The notes under the pieces: model-generated
Databases searched by the model: none
What the model was told of the DNA's origin: nothing
Seen by the model: the letters and a program-made list of their open reading frames with translations, nothing else
Made by a program: the position numbers and the translations under genes
NCBI GenBank assembly: GCA_017645255.1
Contig: JAGCPI010000015.1
Coordinates: 1 to 13,146 of the forward strand
Reading direction: 5' to 3'
Source of the DNA: a bacterium
Lineage (GTDB): Bacteria > Bacillota_I > Bacilli_A > Mycoplasmatales > Mycoplasmoidaceae
DNA: 13,146 nt
In this document: one piece after another, positions 1 to 9,166 of the stretch
How the letters are laid out: every line of letters starts with the position of its first letter
Numbering within the stretch: the first letter of the stretch is position 1

Positions 1-16
1 ACTGAGCTAATGCCGC
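1..16 (-). tRNA. 5' end of a tRNA gene, cut by the window edge
   Basis: Read on the minus strand, the first 16 bases give a seven-base acceptor strand (GCGGCAT), then TA at positions 8-9 and the D-arm start GCTCAGT, which is a canonical tRNA 5' end. It begins one base after the CCA of the tRNA-Ser gene, so the two are probably processed from a single transcript. The anticodon lies outside the window and the amino acid cannot be assigned. Confidence 0.7.
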
Positions 17-17
17 A

Positions 18-109
18 TGGAGGAGAGTAGCAGATTCGAACTGCTGAATAAGTGTAACCCTATTGACAACTTTCCAAGCTGTTGCTTTCGACCGCTCAGC
101 CAACTCTCC
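18..109 (-). tRNA. tRNA-Ser (anticodon GGA)
   Basis: This 92-nt class II tRNA folds completely on the minus strand. The acceptor is GGAGAGT paired with ACTCTCC. It has a three-pair D stem, an anticodon stem ACAGC/GTTGT closing the loop TTGGAAA with anticodon GGA (73-75), a long variable arm, and a T arm AGCAG-TTCGAAT-CTGCT. CCA is encoded. The long variable arm and GGA anticodon identify tRNA-Ser, reading UCC and UCU. The discriminator base (complement of A21) is U, whereas bacterial serine tRNAs normally carry G73. Confidence 0.95.
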
Positions 110-124
110 AAGTTGTACTTTTTA

Positions 125-153
125 ATTATAATTCATTTTTATAATTTAAAGAA
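125..153 (-). promoter_or_regulatory. Putative promoter of the tRNA cluster
   Basis: A perfect TATAAT lies on the minus strand at 125-130, about 16 nt before the tRNA-Ser 5' end. A weak -35-like TTCTTT at 148-153 sits 17 bp further upstream. The short leader this predicts suits tRNA transcription. The assignment rests on motif and spacing only. Confidence 0.5.
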
Positions 154-313
154 AAAACTTCACCATTAAGTGCACTTTATCTTCTTTTAAGGGGTCTAAA
201 TCCTATTTAATTGCTTTTAATGGTGCCAATTTGATAAAAGGTAAAGTTCCTAATTTTTCTACTAATTCAGAATAGGTAAAAAAATGATGTTTGACAACTG
301 TTTTATTACTCAT
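146..313 (-). pseudogene. Small ORF interrupted by an in-frame TAG
   Basis: On the minus strand an ATG at 311-313 opens a 36-codon frame ending at TAG (203-205). The same frame then stays open for 18 more codons to TAA at 146-148. Both halves look protein-like: the first holds FFTYSELVEKLGTLPFIKL, the second begins DLDPLKEDKVHLM. This suggests a gene of about 55 residues broken by a nonsense mutation, although a genuine 36-aa protein is possible. No Shine-Dalgarno sequence precedes the ATG. The small-RNA terminator lies just upstream, so any expression would need readthrough or an unseen promoter. The product is not recognised, and so short a frame could be chance. Confidence 0.3.
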
Positions 314-329
314 AATCAATAAAAATAGC

Positions 330-356
330 AAAATAAAAAGAGGCCGTAGCCTCTTT
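330..356 (-). terminator. Rho-independent terminator of the small RNA
   Basis: An eight-pair stem (AAAGAGGC with GCCTCTTT, 349-356 and 337-344) is closed by a TACG loop. On the minus strand it is followed by a T-rich tract (TTTTTATTTT). The C(UACG)G loop is an unusually stable UNCG tetraloop. Confidence 0.85.
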
Positions 357-424
357 CTATCCGGTTTTTCAACCATGGAGTCGTTCTGTCACTTGAAAAC
401 TTGTCAAGTGAGACTCCACATCGC
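330..424 (-). ncRNA. Structured small RNA of unknown family
   Basis: A minus-strand unit of about 95 nt runs from just after a TATAAT (431-436) to a rho-independent terminator. It contains three hairpins. First, TGGAGTC (412-418) pairs with GACTCCA (376-382) and stacks directly on an inner eight-pair stem, TCACTTGA/TCAAGTGA (404-411 with 389-396), leaving a six-base one-sided bulge at 383-388. Second, GGTT-GAAA-AACC (363-374) carries a GNRA tetraloop. Third, GAGGC-TACG-GCCTC carries a UNCG tetraloop and runs into the terminator U tract. No ORF with a ribosome site lies inside. It lacks the conserved SRP RNA helix-8 sequence and is too short for tmRNA, RNase P RNA or 6S RNA. Resemblance to the M. 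capricolum MCS RNAs (such as MCS4) could not be tested here. Confidence 0.65.
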
Positions 425-430
425 ACTACT

Positions 431-459
431 ATTATACTCTAACAAATATTAAATTTTAA
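431..459 (-). promoter_or_regulatory. Promoter of the small RNA
   Basis: A perfect minus-strand TATAAT at 431-436 is followed seven bases later by the inferred RNA start near 424. The -35 region is only AT-rich (TTAAAA at 454-459) and lies inside a perfect AT inverted repeat. The precise start site is inferred. Confidence 0.6.
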
Positions 460-464
460 TATTT
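444..464. repeat. Perfect AT-only inverted repeat
   Basis: Ten-base arms AAATATTAAA (444-453) and TTTAATATTT (455-464) flank a single T. The repeat lies between the end of the restriction-associated gene and the small-RNA promoter, overlapping its -35 area. With no G or C in the stem it would be a weak terminator. It may be a protein site or simply composition. Confidence 0.4.
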
Positions 465-540
465 ATTAAAATCAGGATGATGATTAAACAATTGTAATTT
501 CTATTAAAAATTTATCAGTTTCCATAATGCATTTTATTTA

Positions 541-1749
541 TTAAACTTGTGCATCTTTTGGTTTTATAGGTTGTAATTTACCAACTCGTTTTAAGTCATC
601 TGAATTTAAACCTTTATTAGGTCATAAACTTGGAATATTTAACACATTGTCAAAGTATAAAATGTTTTCCCAATCTACTTTATTTTCTTTTGTTTGACGT
701 TGATTAAATCAATCTTTAATAATGCAAAATTGTCGATCAAAATGCACAGTTGTTAAATCTATTTCTTCTGTTTCTTTTGCTTCTGGATTATTAATGCCAA
801 AACTTGCTAAAATATTACCATCGTTTTTTGAATTATTAAGTTTCCCTCTTTTCTTTGATAGTGAAATTTTGCTAGTTGGTTCTTGGGGAATGCAATAATC
901 AATTCCATCCATTTGTCACAGGTTTCAACTGATGATTTCTGCAATTTCTTTGATTAAATTATCATTTTCTTCCATGGATGGATATTTTCCGAATTTAGCT
1001 TTATAATAATCACAAAATGTGTTGAATAAATTAATTCGAGCAAGCAATAAATTATCACCTTGGTATTCAAAACCATAAATTGCTTGAAAAGCTTTAATTA
1101 CTCATGATTCTCATTCCTCTTTATTTTCTTTATTAATAAAGTAGTCAATAATTCGTAATTTACGATCAAGTAATCCTACGCGACCTGCAATTGGTTGAAT
1201 TTTTAATGTACCATCAGTAACGTCATACCTACTTACTAAATATGGTGCTTCACCACAAGTAATTTCCATCCGTGGTAATAAGATATATTTTTGATAAAAT
1301 CTATCTCAACCGTTTTGCTTTAATAAGGTGTTTAATTTATCTTGGTTTTCCAAAAGAAATAAATCTGATTTTTTTGAAAATCATTCTTGGTCAACTAAAT
1401 CATTTTGTTTATTGCAAATTCATAAAGGAGTAAACACTTCGGCATTTTGTCTAGTTCGATTCTTTTGGTCTTCTTTGGCTTTCTCAGCTCGTTTTTTTAA
1501 AAGAATGGTTTGTAAATCCTCAATTTTAATTTGGTCATCAAATGCCCGATTTTTTGCATCATTATTAGCATAAATGATTGGTTCATGCACTAATATTTTT
1601 TTAGTTTCACCCTTCTTGCCTTTTTCATATATTCATCCCCAGGAATGACCTTGCAGTAAAATATCTCAAATTTCTTTTAAATAAGTGGGAGTTGCTTCAA
1701 TTAATAATTCACTATTTTTAATTTCATTATGATTTTTCTTTGACTTCAT
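541..1749 (-). CDS. Orphan 'restriction endonuclease subunit M'-like protein
   Basis: This 402-aa protein is continuous only with TGA as Trp (for example twice within ISWNLWQMDG). Two motifs match the family commonly annotated 'restriction endonuclease subunit M', as I recall it: RQNAEVFTPLWICNK (residues about 100-114) and MEITCGEAPYLVSRYD (about 161-176). The latter resembles motif I of N6-adenine methyltransferases. A following YGFEYQGDNLLLARINL (about 215-231) resembles the acidic second motif. The catalytic NPPY/DPPY motif is not visible, so methyltransferase activity is doubtful; it may bind SAM or DNA, or be a remnant. The start is supported by AAAGGAAA ten bases upstream and a TATAAT before that. 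It stands alone, divergent from the thiamine unit, with no nuclease, helicase or specificity gene in the window. No convincing terminator follows. Confidence 0.65.
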
Positions 1750-1759
1750 CTTGTAATTA

Positions 1760-1767
1760 TTTCCTTT
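1760..1767 (-). promoter_or_regulatory. Ribosome binding site of the restriction-associated gene
   Basis: AAAGGAAA on the minus strand, ten bases before the ATG at 1747-1749. It decides this start and is one of the few clear Shine-Dalgarno sequences in the window. Confidence 0.7.
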
Positions 1768-1780
1768 GATTATTACTGAA

Positions 1781-1811
1781 ATTATATCAATCTTATTTCT
1801 TATTCTAGCAA
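1781..1811 (-). promoter_or_regulatory. Putative promoter of the restriction-associated gene
   Basis: A minus-strand TATAAT at 1781-1786 has a possible TTGCTA -35 at 1806-1811, with a long 19-bp spacer. It lies about 30 bases before the start codon, back to back with the thiamine-unit promoter. Confidence 0.5.
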
Positions 1812-1862
1812 TACAATCGAGATAATTAATAAATGTCCTTCTATTTTATTTGAGAATCTAAA

Positions 1863-1868
1863 TATAAT
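1863..1868 (+). promoter_or_regulatory. -10 element of the thiamine transporter unit
   Basis: A perfect TATAAT lies about 20 bases before the first paired base of the TPP riboswitch. No good -35 is visible at the usual distance. Transcription probably starts near 1875, so the mRNA would begin shortly before the aptamer. Confidence 0.55.
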
Positions 1869-1887
1869 GAGAAAAAGAAAGAACAAC

Positions 1888-1987
1888 ATGCATCATAACA
1901 GTGGTACCAAGGAAAATATTTCCTTGGTTGAGATTATACACTTGTAACTTGATTTGGTTCATACCAACGGAAGGAGTTTATATGCAT
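1888..1987 (+). promoter_or_regulatory. TPP (thiamine pyrophosphate) riboswitch
   Basis: The element follows the THI-box layout. P2 is AGTG/CACT (1900-1903 with 1939-1942). P3 is a nine-pair hairpin, CCAAGGAAA/TTTCCTTGG (1907-1915 with 1919-1927). It is followed by TTGAGA (consensus CUGAGA), then ACTTGATTTGG (consensus ACCUGAUCUGG), a P5 TTGG/CCAA, and CGGAAGGAG. C-to-U differences from consensus fit an AT-rich genome. P1 can extend into ATGCAT (1888-1893) pairing with ATGCAT (1982-1987), which includes a start codon. The Shine-Dalgarno AAGGAG (1971-1976) lies within P4 and P1. There is no terminator hairpin before the ORF, so control is probably translational, with TPP closing the ribosome site. 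Confidence 0.9.
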
Positions 1988-2047
1988 TATCTAAATCAAT
2001 GGTGCTTGGTGAAAATAGTTAATCATGACCAAGCAAACCATCAATAA
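1982..2047 (+). CDS. Possible 21-aa leader peptide of the thiamine unit
   Basis: The ATG at 1982-1984 has the best ribosome site of the unit, AAGGAG five bases upstream and inside the riboswitch. Its frame closes at TAA (2045-2047) after 21 codons. The stop lies 20 bases past the ATG of the transporter (2025), which is in another frame and has no Shine-Dalgarno. The simplest reading is a leader ORF whose translation is coupled to the transporter by termination-reinitiation. The alternative is that this was once the transporter's own start and a small insertion or deletion between 1984 and 2045 separated them. The peptide has no recognisable domain. Confidence 0.45.
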   Translation: MHYLNQWCLVKIVNHDQANHQ

Positions 2048-2684
2048 AAAAATTAAATTAAAACACCAATTGTTCAATTTAATTTTAACTGCGTGCTTTA
2101 TTGCCATTAGTTTATTAACATGCTATATTAGCGATATTTTGCCTAAGGTAAGTGGCATTAGCATTGAATTTTATTTAGTAATTGTCATTATTAGCTTCAT
2201 TTTGATTCCCAATAAATGATATAAGGTGCTTTATTTAGTTTTATTTTCCCTAATCAGAATGTTAGTAATTCCGATTAGTGCGATTAACTTTGCTGATTTA
2301 TTATTAGAATATTTTTTGCCATTAGACATTTTTATTTTTTATTTATGAACTAATAATTATTACCAATTTTTACAAAAGCATTGCTTACACCATCATTTAT
2401 TAATCTTTAGCATTAGTTTACTTTTCTTTACTACTATCATCATGTTGATCAGATTATTTTGTTTTGTGTGAGCAGGATACTTATGGTATACAGTTGGAAA
2501 TTGACAAGCAAGTTGAATCTATGAAATTGGTGGATATTGAGTAAGCATTCTGGTGGTGCTTATTATTTTAGGGATTTTAATTATACCAACCATGAAATTA
2601 ATTCCAATTTTGCACCAAAAATATGGGGTGTTTAATTATTACCAAAAAATCTCAAACCATCAACATCACGTAAAAGATAATTAA
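2025..2684 (+). CDS. thiT: ThiT-like thiamine transporter (ECF S component)
   Basis: A 219-aa integral membrane protein with about six hydrophobic segments: near residues 16-36, 43-60, 63-77, 84-98, 118-140 and 165-185. A Trp/Tyr-rich stretch, FVWAGYLWYT and then NWQASWIYEIGGYW (about 137-166), is where ThiT proteins carry the aromatic residues that bind thiamine. As an S component it would take up thiamine with a shared EcfAAT energizing module, not present here. The assignment rests mainly on the TPP riboswitch directly upstream plus size and topology, since sequence match to ThiT is loose. The frame is blocked upstream by TAG at 2016-2018, so ATG 2025 is the only ATG start near the 5' end. 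Most tryptophans are TGA. Another riboswitch-controlled thiamine-precursor transporter is possible. Confidence 0.7.
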
Positions 2685-2720
2685 AAAGCAACAACTGTTT
2701 CCTAGCAGTTATTGCTTTTT
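2683..2720. terminator. Bidirectional terminator between convergent genes
   Basis: AAAAAGCAA (2683-2691) pairs with TTGCTTTTT (2712-2720) and AACTG with CAGTT, separated by one C-A mismatch and closing an eight-base loop. T tracts follow on both strands, so it can end thiT from the left and the 2741-3898 gene from the right. The left arm begins inside the thiT stop codon. Confidence 0.85.
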
Positions 2721-2740
2721 TTATTTAAATGATAAGAGAA

Positions 2741-3898
2741 TTAGGCAGCAGGTGAAGCAGCTTTCTTTGCTTCATCCTTATTGGTAATTTTTTGCTTAAT
2801 TTCTTCGATTTTTTCTTGAATCTTATTCTTGTTTTCTTCTTTTAATTCTTTAGTTACTTGGGCAGTAACTTGTTGCTTTAATTGATCAGTGTAATTCATG
2901 ATGTTGTTGTACAAATCATTAAAGGTTTGATAAATTTGGTCAATTAAATGCAACCGAGTTTTCTTTCAGATTTCGCATTCCTTGTGGGAAGCAAAGTGTT
3001 GTCCATCATAATCCTTGACAAATTTCTTAGCGTTTAAAATCACTTTTTCAATGTCATCAGGATTTAATGGTTCAATAATTTTCTTTTCTTTATCAACTCA
3101 TTTATAAAAGCCAACACAGTTACAGAATGAAATTAAACGGTTAATAATTTTAAGGGCACTTTGGGTCACAATGAGGAAGTTCTTGTTAGCAACCGCTACG
3201 GTTAAGCGTTCAGGAACATCGTACATTCCAATGACGAGGGTAGTAATTTCACTGTGGTAATATGGCAACATTTGTTTTGGATTGGTATTATTAGGAGCAG
3301 TTAGAGTATTTTTTACAACTTCATCTTTATCTTTCTTATGGTGAAAGTCAAATAATTTATGCAAATGTAATCGTTCTTCAACCGTAATTTTTTCTTTGTT
3401 ACTTTTAACGTTTGGATGTAATGCACCCCCTGATTCCTTATCAACGATGTTGGCTGCTTTTTCGTTGTGTAACATTGATTCAAGGTGGGAAGTATCAGCA
3501 ATATCCTTGTTGATGTTTAATTTTGAGAATTCAAAAAAGATATAAGAAGTAAAATATCCTTTATTGACGGTTGATAAATCAACCACACACTTAAAGGTTC
3601 CTCCTTGAATTCACCATTCCTTGCTTGATTCAAGTAATTCAAGCAGTTTATTGTGAATGATTCAGCAATTGCGGGTGTTGTAAAATAACTTTAAAGTTGG
3701 TTTCCCAAAACCATCTTTAGGGTTTAAGCATTTTTCAATGATGTAGCGTAATGCTTCATCATAAATAAAACCGTTGTTCAAATCTTTTTCTACATCAGTG
3801 TTAAAGATTTGGTTAATGTTTTTTAATGCGGGGTGGTTGAAAATCAAAGTTGCTAATACTAAAGCAATATCGCTATCTCTGATATTAATTTTTAACAT
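2741..3898 (-). CDS. Unrecognised 385-aa protein with charged C-terminal helix
   Basis: The frame is continuous with TGA as Trp; residues WW near position 93 use TGG followed by TGA. No signal peptide or long membrane span is visible, so it is probably cytoplasmic. The N-terminal two-thirds look mixed alpha/beta, with a hydrophobic stretch SEITTLVIGMYDV around residue 220. From about residue 310 to the end it is strongly helical and charged (KELKEENKNKIQEKIEEIKQ), typical of coiled coil, and ends in an Ala/Pro tail AASPAA. The start is supported by AGGA eight to nine bases upstream. It is divergent from parE, and the shared 116-bp spacer is extremely AT-rich with no promoter I would defend. 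It has possible distant similarity to the 8468-9127 product. Function unknown. Confidence 0.8.
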
Positions 3899-3999
3899 CG
3901 TAAATTCCTATTTAATGATTTGTTTATCTTAATGTCTATATTTATTATTACTTAATTTATATATTTTAATAAAATATTTTTAAGACAAAATTAATTTAA

Positions 4000-5919
<1,920 letters not shown>

Positions 5920-5924
5920 TAATT

Positions 5925-8396
5925 ATGGCAAAGAAAACAAAAGAAATTAACGAAGCACCAACGGAAAATTTAAATAATCAAATTAATGCAAACTTTGATG
6001 ATATTTTAGCAGAAGGTTTTAACCGGTATGCTAAATATATTATTCAAGATCGAGCATTACCAGAATTAAGAGATGGCCTAAAACCAGTTCAACGGCGGAT
6101 TTTGTATGCGATGTACAAACTTAATCTTACTCCCACCAGTCAATTTAAAAAATGTGCTAGAACGGTAGGTGATGTGTTAGGTAAATATCACCCGCATGGG
6201 GATGCATCAATTTATGAAGCTTTAATTCGCATGGCCCAAGATTGAAAAAATAATTTACCCGAAATTGAAGTACATGGTAACAAAGGATCGATTGATAATG
6301 ACCCGGCGGCTGCGATGCGGTATACCGAAGCTCGCTTAAGCGAATATGGACAAGAAATGCTAAGTGATATTGATAAAAAGATTTATCCGTTTATCAATAA
6401 CTTTGATGATACTGAAACCGAACCAACCATTTTAAGCACTTTATTACCAAACTTACTTGTAAATGGAGCAAGTGGAATTGCAGCAGGGTATGCGACCAAC
6501 ATTCCCCTTTTTAACATTACCGAATTGTTAAATTCCATTATTTATTTAATTGATCACCAAGATGCTACGACTAAAGATATTTTAAGCATCATGCCTGGTC
6601 CTGACTTTCCCACTGCTGGAATTATTATTAACTATGATGAAGTAATTAAGTGCTATGAAAGTGGGGAAGGCAAGATTACCTTGCGTTCTTCTTATCATTT
6701 TGTGAACTCCTCCAATCCAAAAGAAAGTCCAAAGATTGTCATTACTGATATTCCATTTGATACGATTAAAAGTGATATCGTTGGAAAAATTGGGGAATTA
6801 ATTGCGAATAATAAATTACCGGGAGTAAATGCAGTTATTGATGCCACGGATAAAAATGGAATTAGCATTGAACTAGAATTAAGTGATAACCAAGTTGATC
6901 CCGAAAAGATTATGAATTATCTATATAAAAATACGCAACTGCAAATTAACTTTAGTGCGAACATGATGGTAATTTATAATCGACGTCCATGTAAAATTAA
7001 CATCTTAAATTATTTACGTTATTACTTACAATATGCGATTGAAACCGTAATTAAAGTGCACCAATACTTGCTAAATGAAGCAAAAGATCGCTATGAAGTA
7101 GTCCAAGGGTTAATGAAGGCGATTAGCATCTTGGATGAAATTATTGTGATTATTCGCCATTCCAAAGATAAACAAGATTCAATTCAAAACTTAATCAATC
7201 GTTTTGAATTTACTTTTAAACAAGCTGAAGCAATTGTTTTATTACGTTTATACCGCTTAAGTAACACTGACATTGTTTTATTGCAACAAGAAGCAGATGA
7301 ATTAAAGCAAAAAATTGATCATTACCAACAATTAATTAATGATCCGGTTTTACAAAATAATTATCTAAAAGATAAATTATTAGAATACATTAAGAAATTT
7401 GGTTATGATCGCAAAACTAAGATTATTAAGTCAAAGAAAACTGTTGATAACGTGGTAAGTGAAAAAGACTTACTAATTGAAAAGGATTTATTTGTTTTAA
7501 TTAGTAATTTAAACCAAGTTAAAAGTGTTAATAAATTAGAAGTTGACCCCCTTAAATTTGGGCAAATTAACTTTAAATCAAGCCAAGACTTTTTACGAAT
7601 TATTGTGCCATCAAATAATAAAAGTTTAATTTTATTTTTTACTAACCTTGGCAAGATGTGCTACATGGATACATACAAGATTCAAAATGCCAAGTGAAAA
7701 GATAACGGGGAAGATCTTACCAGTAAGTTGCATTTGTTAAGCAACGAACACATTGTAAGTGCTTTTGACATGCATCAATTAATGCAAATTAAAGATGGTA
7801 GTTTTATTTTTGCGACCAAGAACGGCAAAATGAAACGGACCGATTTAGCAGAATTTATTTCTAGTAAAGAAGCTCGTACTTCTTCGTGCTTTATTTTAGA
7901 AGATAACGATGAAGTAGTTGGGGTAAAGATAATTGATGATTTAAACACGAATGTTTATGTAGCCACTTTATGTGGTAAATTAGCATGCTTTAATTGCATG
8001 AATATTCCGTTAGTTGGTTTAAAAGCAAAAGGAGTTAATACTTTAAAACTAGAAGATGGCGATGAAATTGCATGGCATTTATGTGTCAAGAAATCAACCA
8101 ACCCAACTGAAGGAGCTATTAATGTCTTTAGTAATTTAGCATACAAGCAATTTTTGAGTAATGAAATTGCTGAAACTAGTAAGAACGTGCAAGGCACTTA
8201 CATCTTTAACCAAAAGAAGAAGCAAGCTTGTTTAGCAGGATTTGTTAATGCTAAGAATTTGTGTTATTATGCTTATGATGCAAATAACAATTATGTTAAT
8301 TTAAGTGATTTAGTGGTTGCTAATCCAACGAATTGATTAAGTTTACCATGCACCATTAAATTTATTAATGCTTATTTAAATAACCAAGATAATTAA
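5925..8396 (+). CDS. parC: DNA topoisomerase IV subunit A (ParC)
   Basis: The 823-aa DNA-cleaving subunit that partners ParE. The winged-helix breakage domain shows [21 protein letters not shown], the quinolone-determining region [17 protein letters not shown] (about 87-103) and the catalytic Arg132-Tyr133 in MRYTEARL. Tower and coiled-coil regions follow to about residue 490. The C-terminal third is a beta-pinwheel with blade signatures such as [12 protein letters not shown], and lacks the GyrA box (QRRGGKG), confirming ParC over GyrA. Position 94, normally Ser (E. coli ParC Ser80), is Ala, while the acidic partner Glu98 is kept. It forms an operon with parE (five-base spacer, no Shine-Dalgarno, suggesting translational coupling) and ends at a strong terminator. 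Confidence 0.97.
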
Positions 8397-8407
8397 AATT
8401 TAGAATT

Positions 8408-8449
8408 AAAAAAATTGCACCTTTGGAATTAATTCCAAGTGCAATTTTT
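8408..8449. terminator. Bidirectional terminator after parC and the glf operon
   Basis: A long hairpin pairs AAATTGCAC with GTGCAATTT and TTGGAA with TTCCAA around a TTAA loop, with one two-base bulge (8421-8422). The outer arms are A and T runs, giving a T tract on both strands. It can end parE-parC from the left and the minus-strand operon from the right. Confidence 0.9.
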
Positions 8450-8467
8450 AATTATTAACGATTAATC

Positions 8468-9127
8468 TTAACGAAGTTCAAATTTAGTTTGTGGTTGACT
8501 AAAGGTATTAGGATCTTTTACGATTTTGCCTTCACTATCAGTTTTCATCCCTTTAGTATCATTAGCGTTCATAACTTCATTCATGTAATAAAAGAAATCT
8601 TGTTTAACAAAACTATTAGCTAGTTTTTGTCCTCAGTGCATGAACGTTTTGTATACATCAGTAAAAAATTGTTGCAATAATTTGTAATCACTTTGGTATT
8701 TAGTGATCAAATCTTTAAAGTATTGGTCAACAATGACAAAACTAACCACGTGACTATTTTTGTGTGGAATATAAGTTCCTTCGTATACTTCTTCCACAAT
8801 GAATGCTAATTCTCTACGAAAGTTAAAAATATGCAAATTTCTTACTTCGTTTCAATTAGCAATCCGTTGGACCATTTTCTTTTCATCAATGCTATTAACA
8901 TGTAATACAAGTGGATCTTGGTTTAAAACTGCTAATTTTGCACATGCACCAACTGCATATACTACCACATCAAGCATGGCATCAAAAACATCCGCAATAT
9001 TTTGGTTTGGACTTAAATCCTTTTGGTCAGCTCTTAGTTGCTTCATGCTAAGATCTACTTGAACTCCAAAGTTTTTAGCTAGACAGAAATTAAATAAACT
9101 TAATAAAAATTCGTCTCTCATCAACAT
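8468..9127 (-). CDS. Unrecognised 219-aa protein, last gene of the glf operon
   Basis: The frame is continuous with TGA as Trp at two sites (NWNEVRNLH and MHWGQKL). It starts 39 bases after the glycosyltransferase stop with a purine-rich AGAAAGGA (9141-9148) upstream. Spacing to ATG 9125-9127 is long (13 nt), and the in-frame ATG two codons later is also possible. The protein looks soluble and helical, with no signal peptide. One moderately hydrophobic stretch, AMLDVVVYAVGACAKLAVL (about 49-68), is too polar at its flanks to call a membrane span confidently. Operon position suggests a link to surface glycan assembly, but nothing in the sequence shows an enzymatic motif. Possible distant relative of the 2741-3898 product. 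Confidence 0.8.
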
Positions 9128-9166
9128 AATTCTTGGTTTTTCCTTTCTTTAAATAATAATTAAAAA

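Noticed and set aside
376..418. The strong inverted repeat considered as a CRISPR repeat or a transposon end
   Set aside because: It occurs once, is not tandem, has no spacers, no transposase and no target-site duplication; it is better explained as a helix of the small RNA.
1328..1573. Plus-strand open frame of 81 codons
   Set aside because: It is antisense to the restriction-associated gene, has no ribosome site, and the minus strand encodes recognisable family motifs there.
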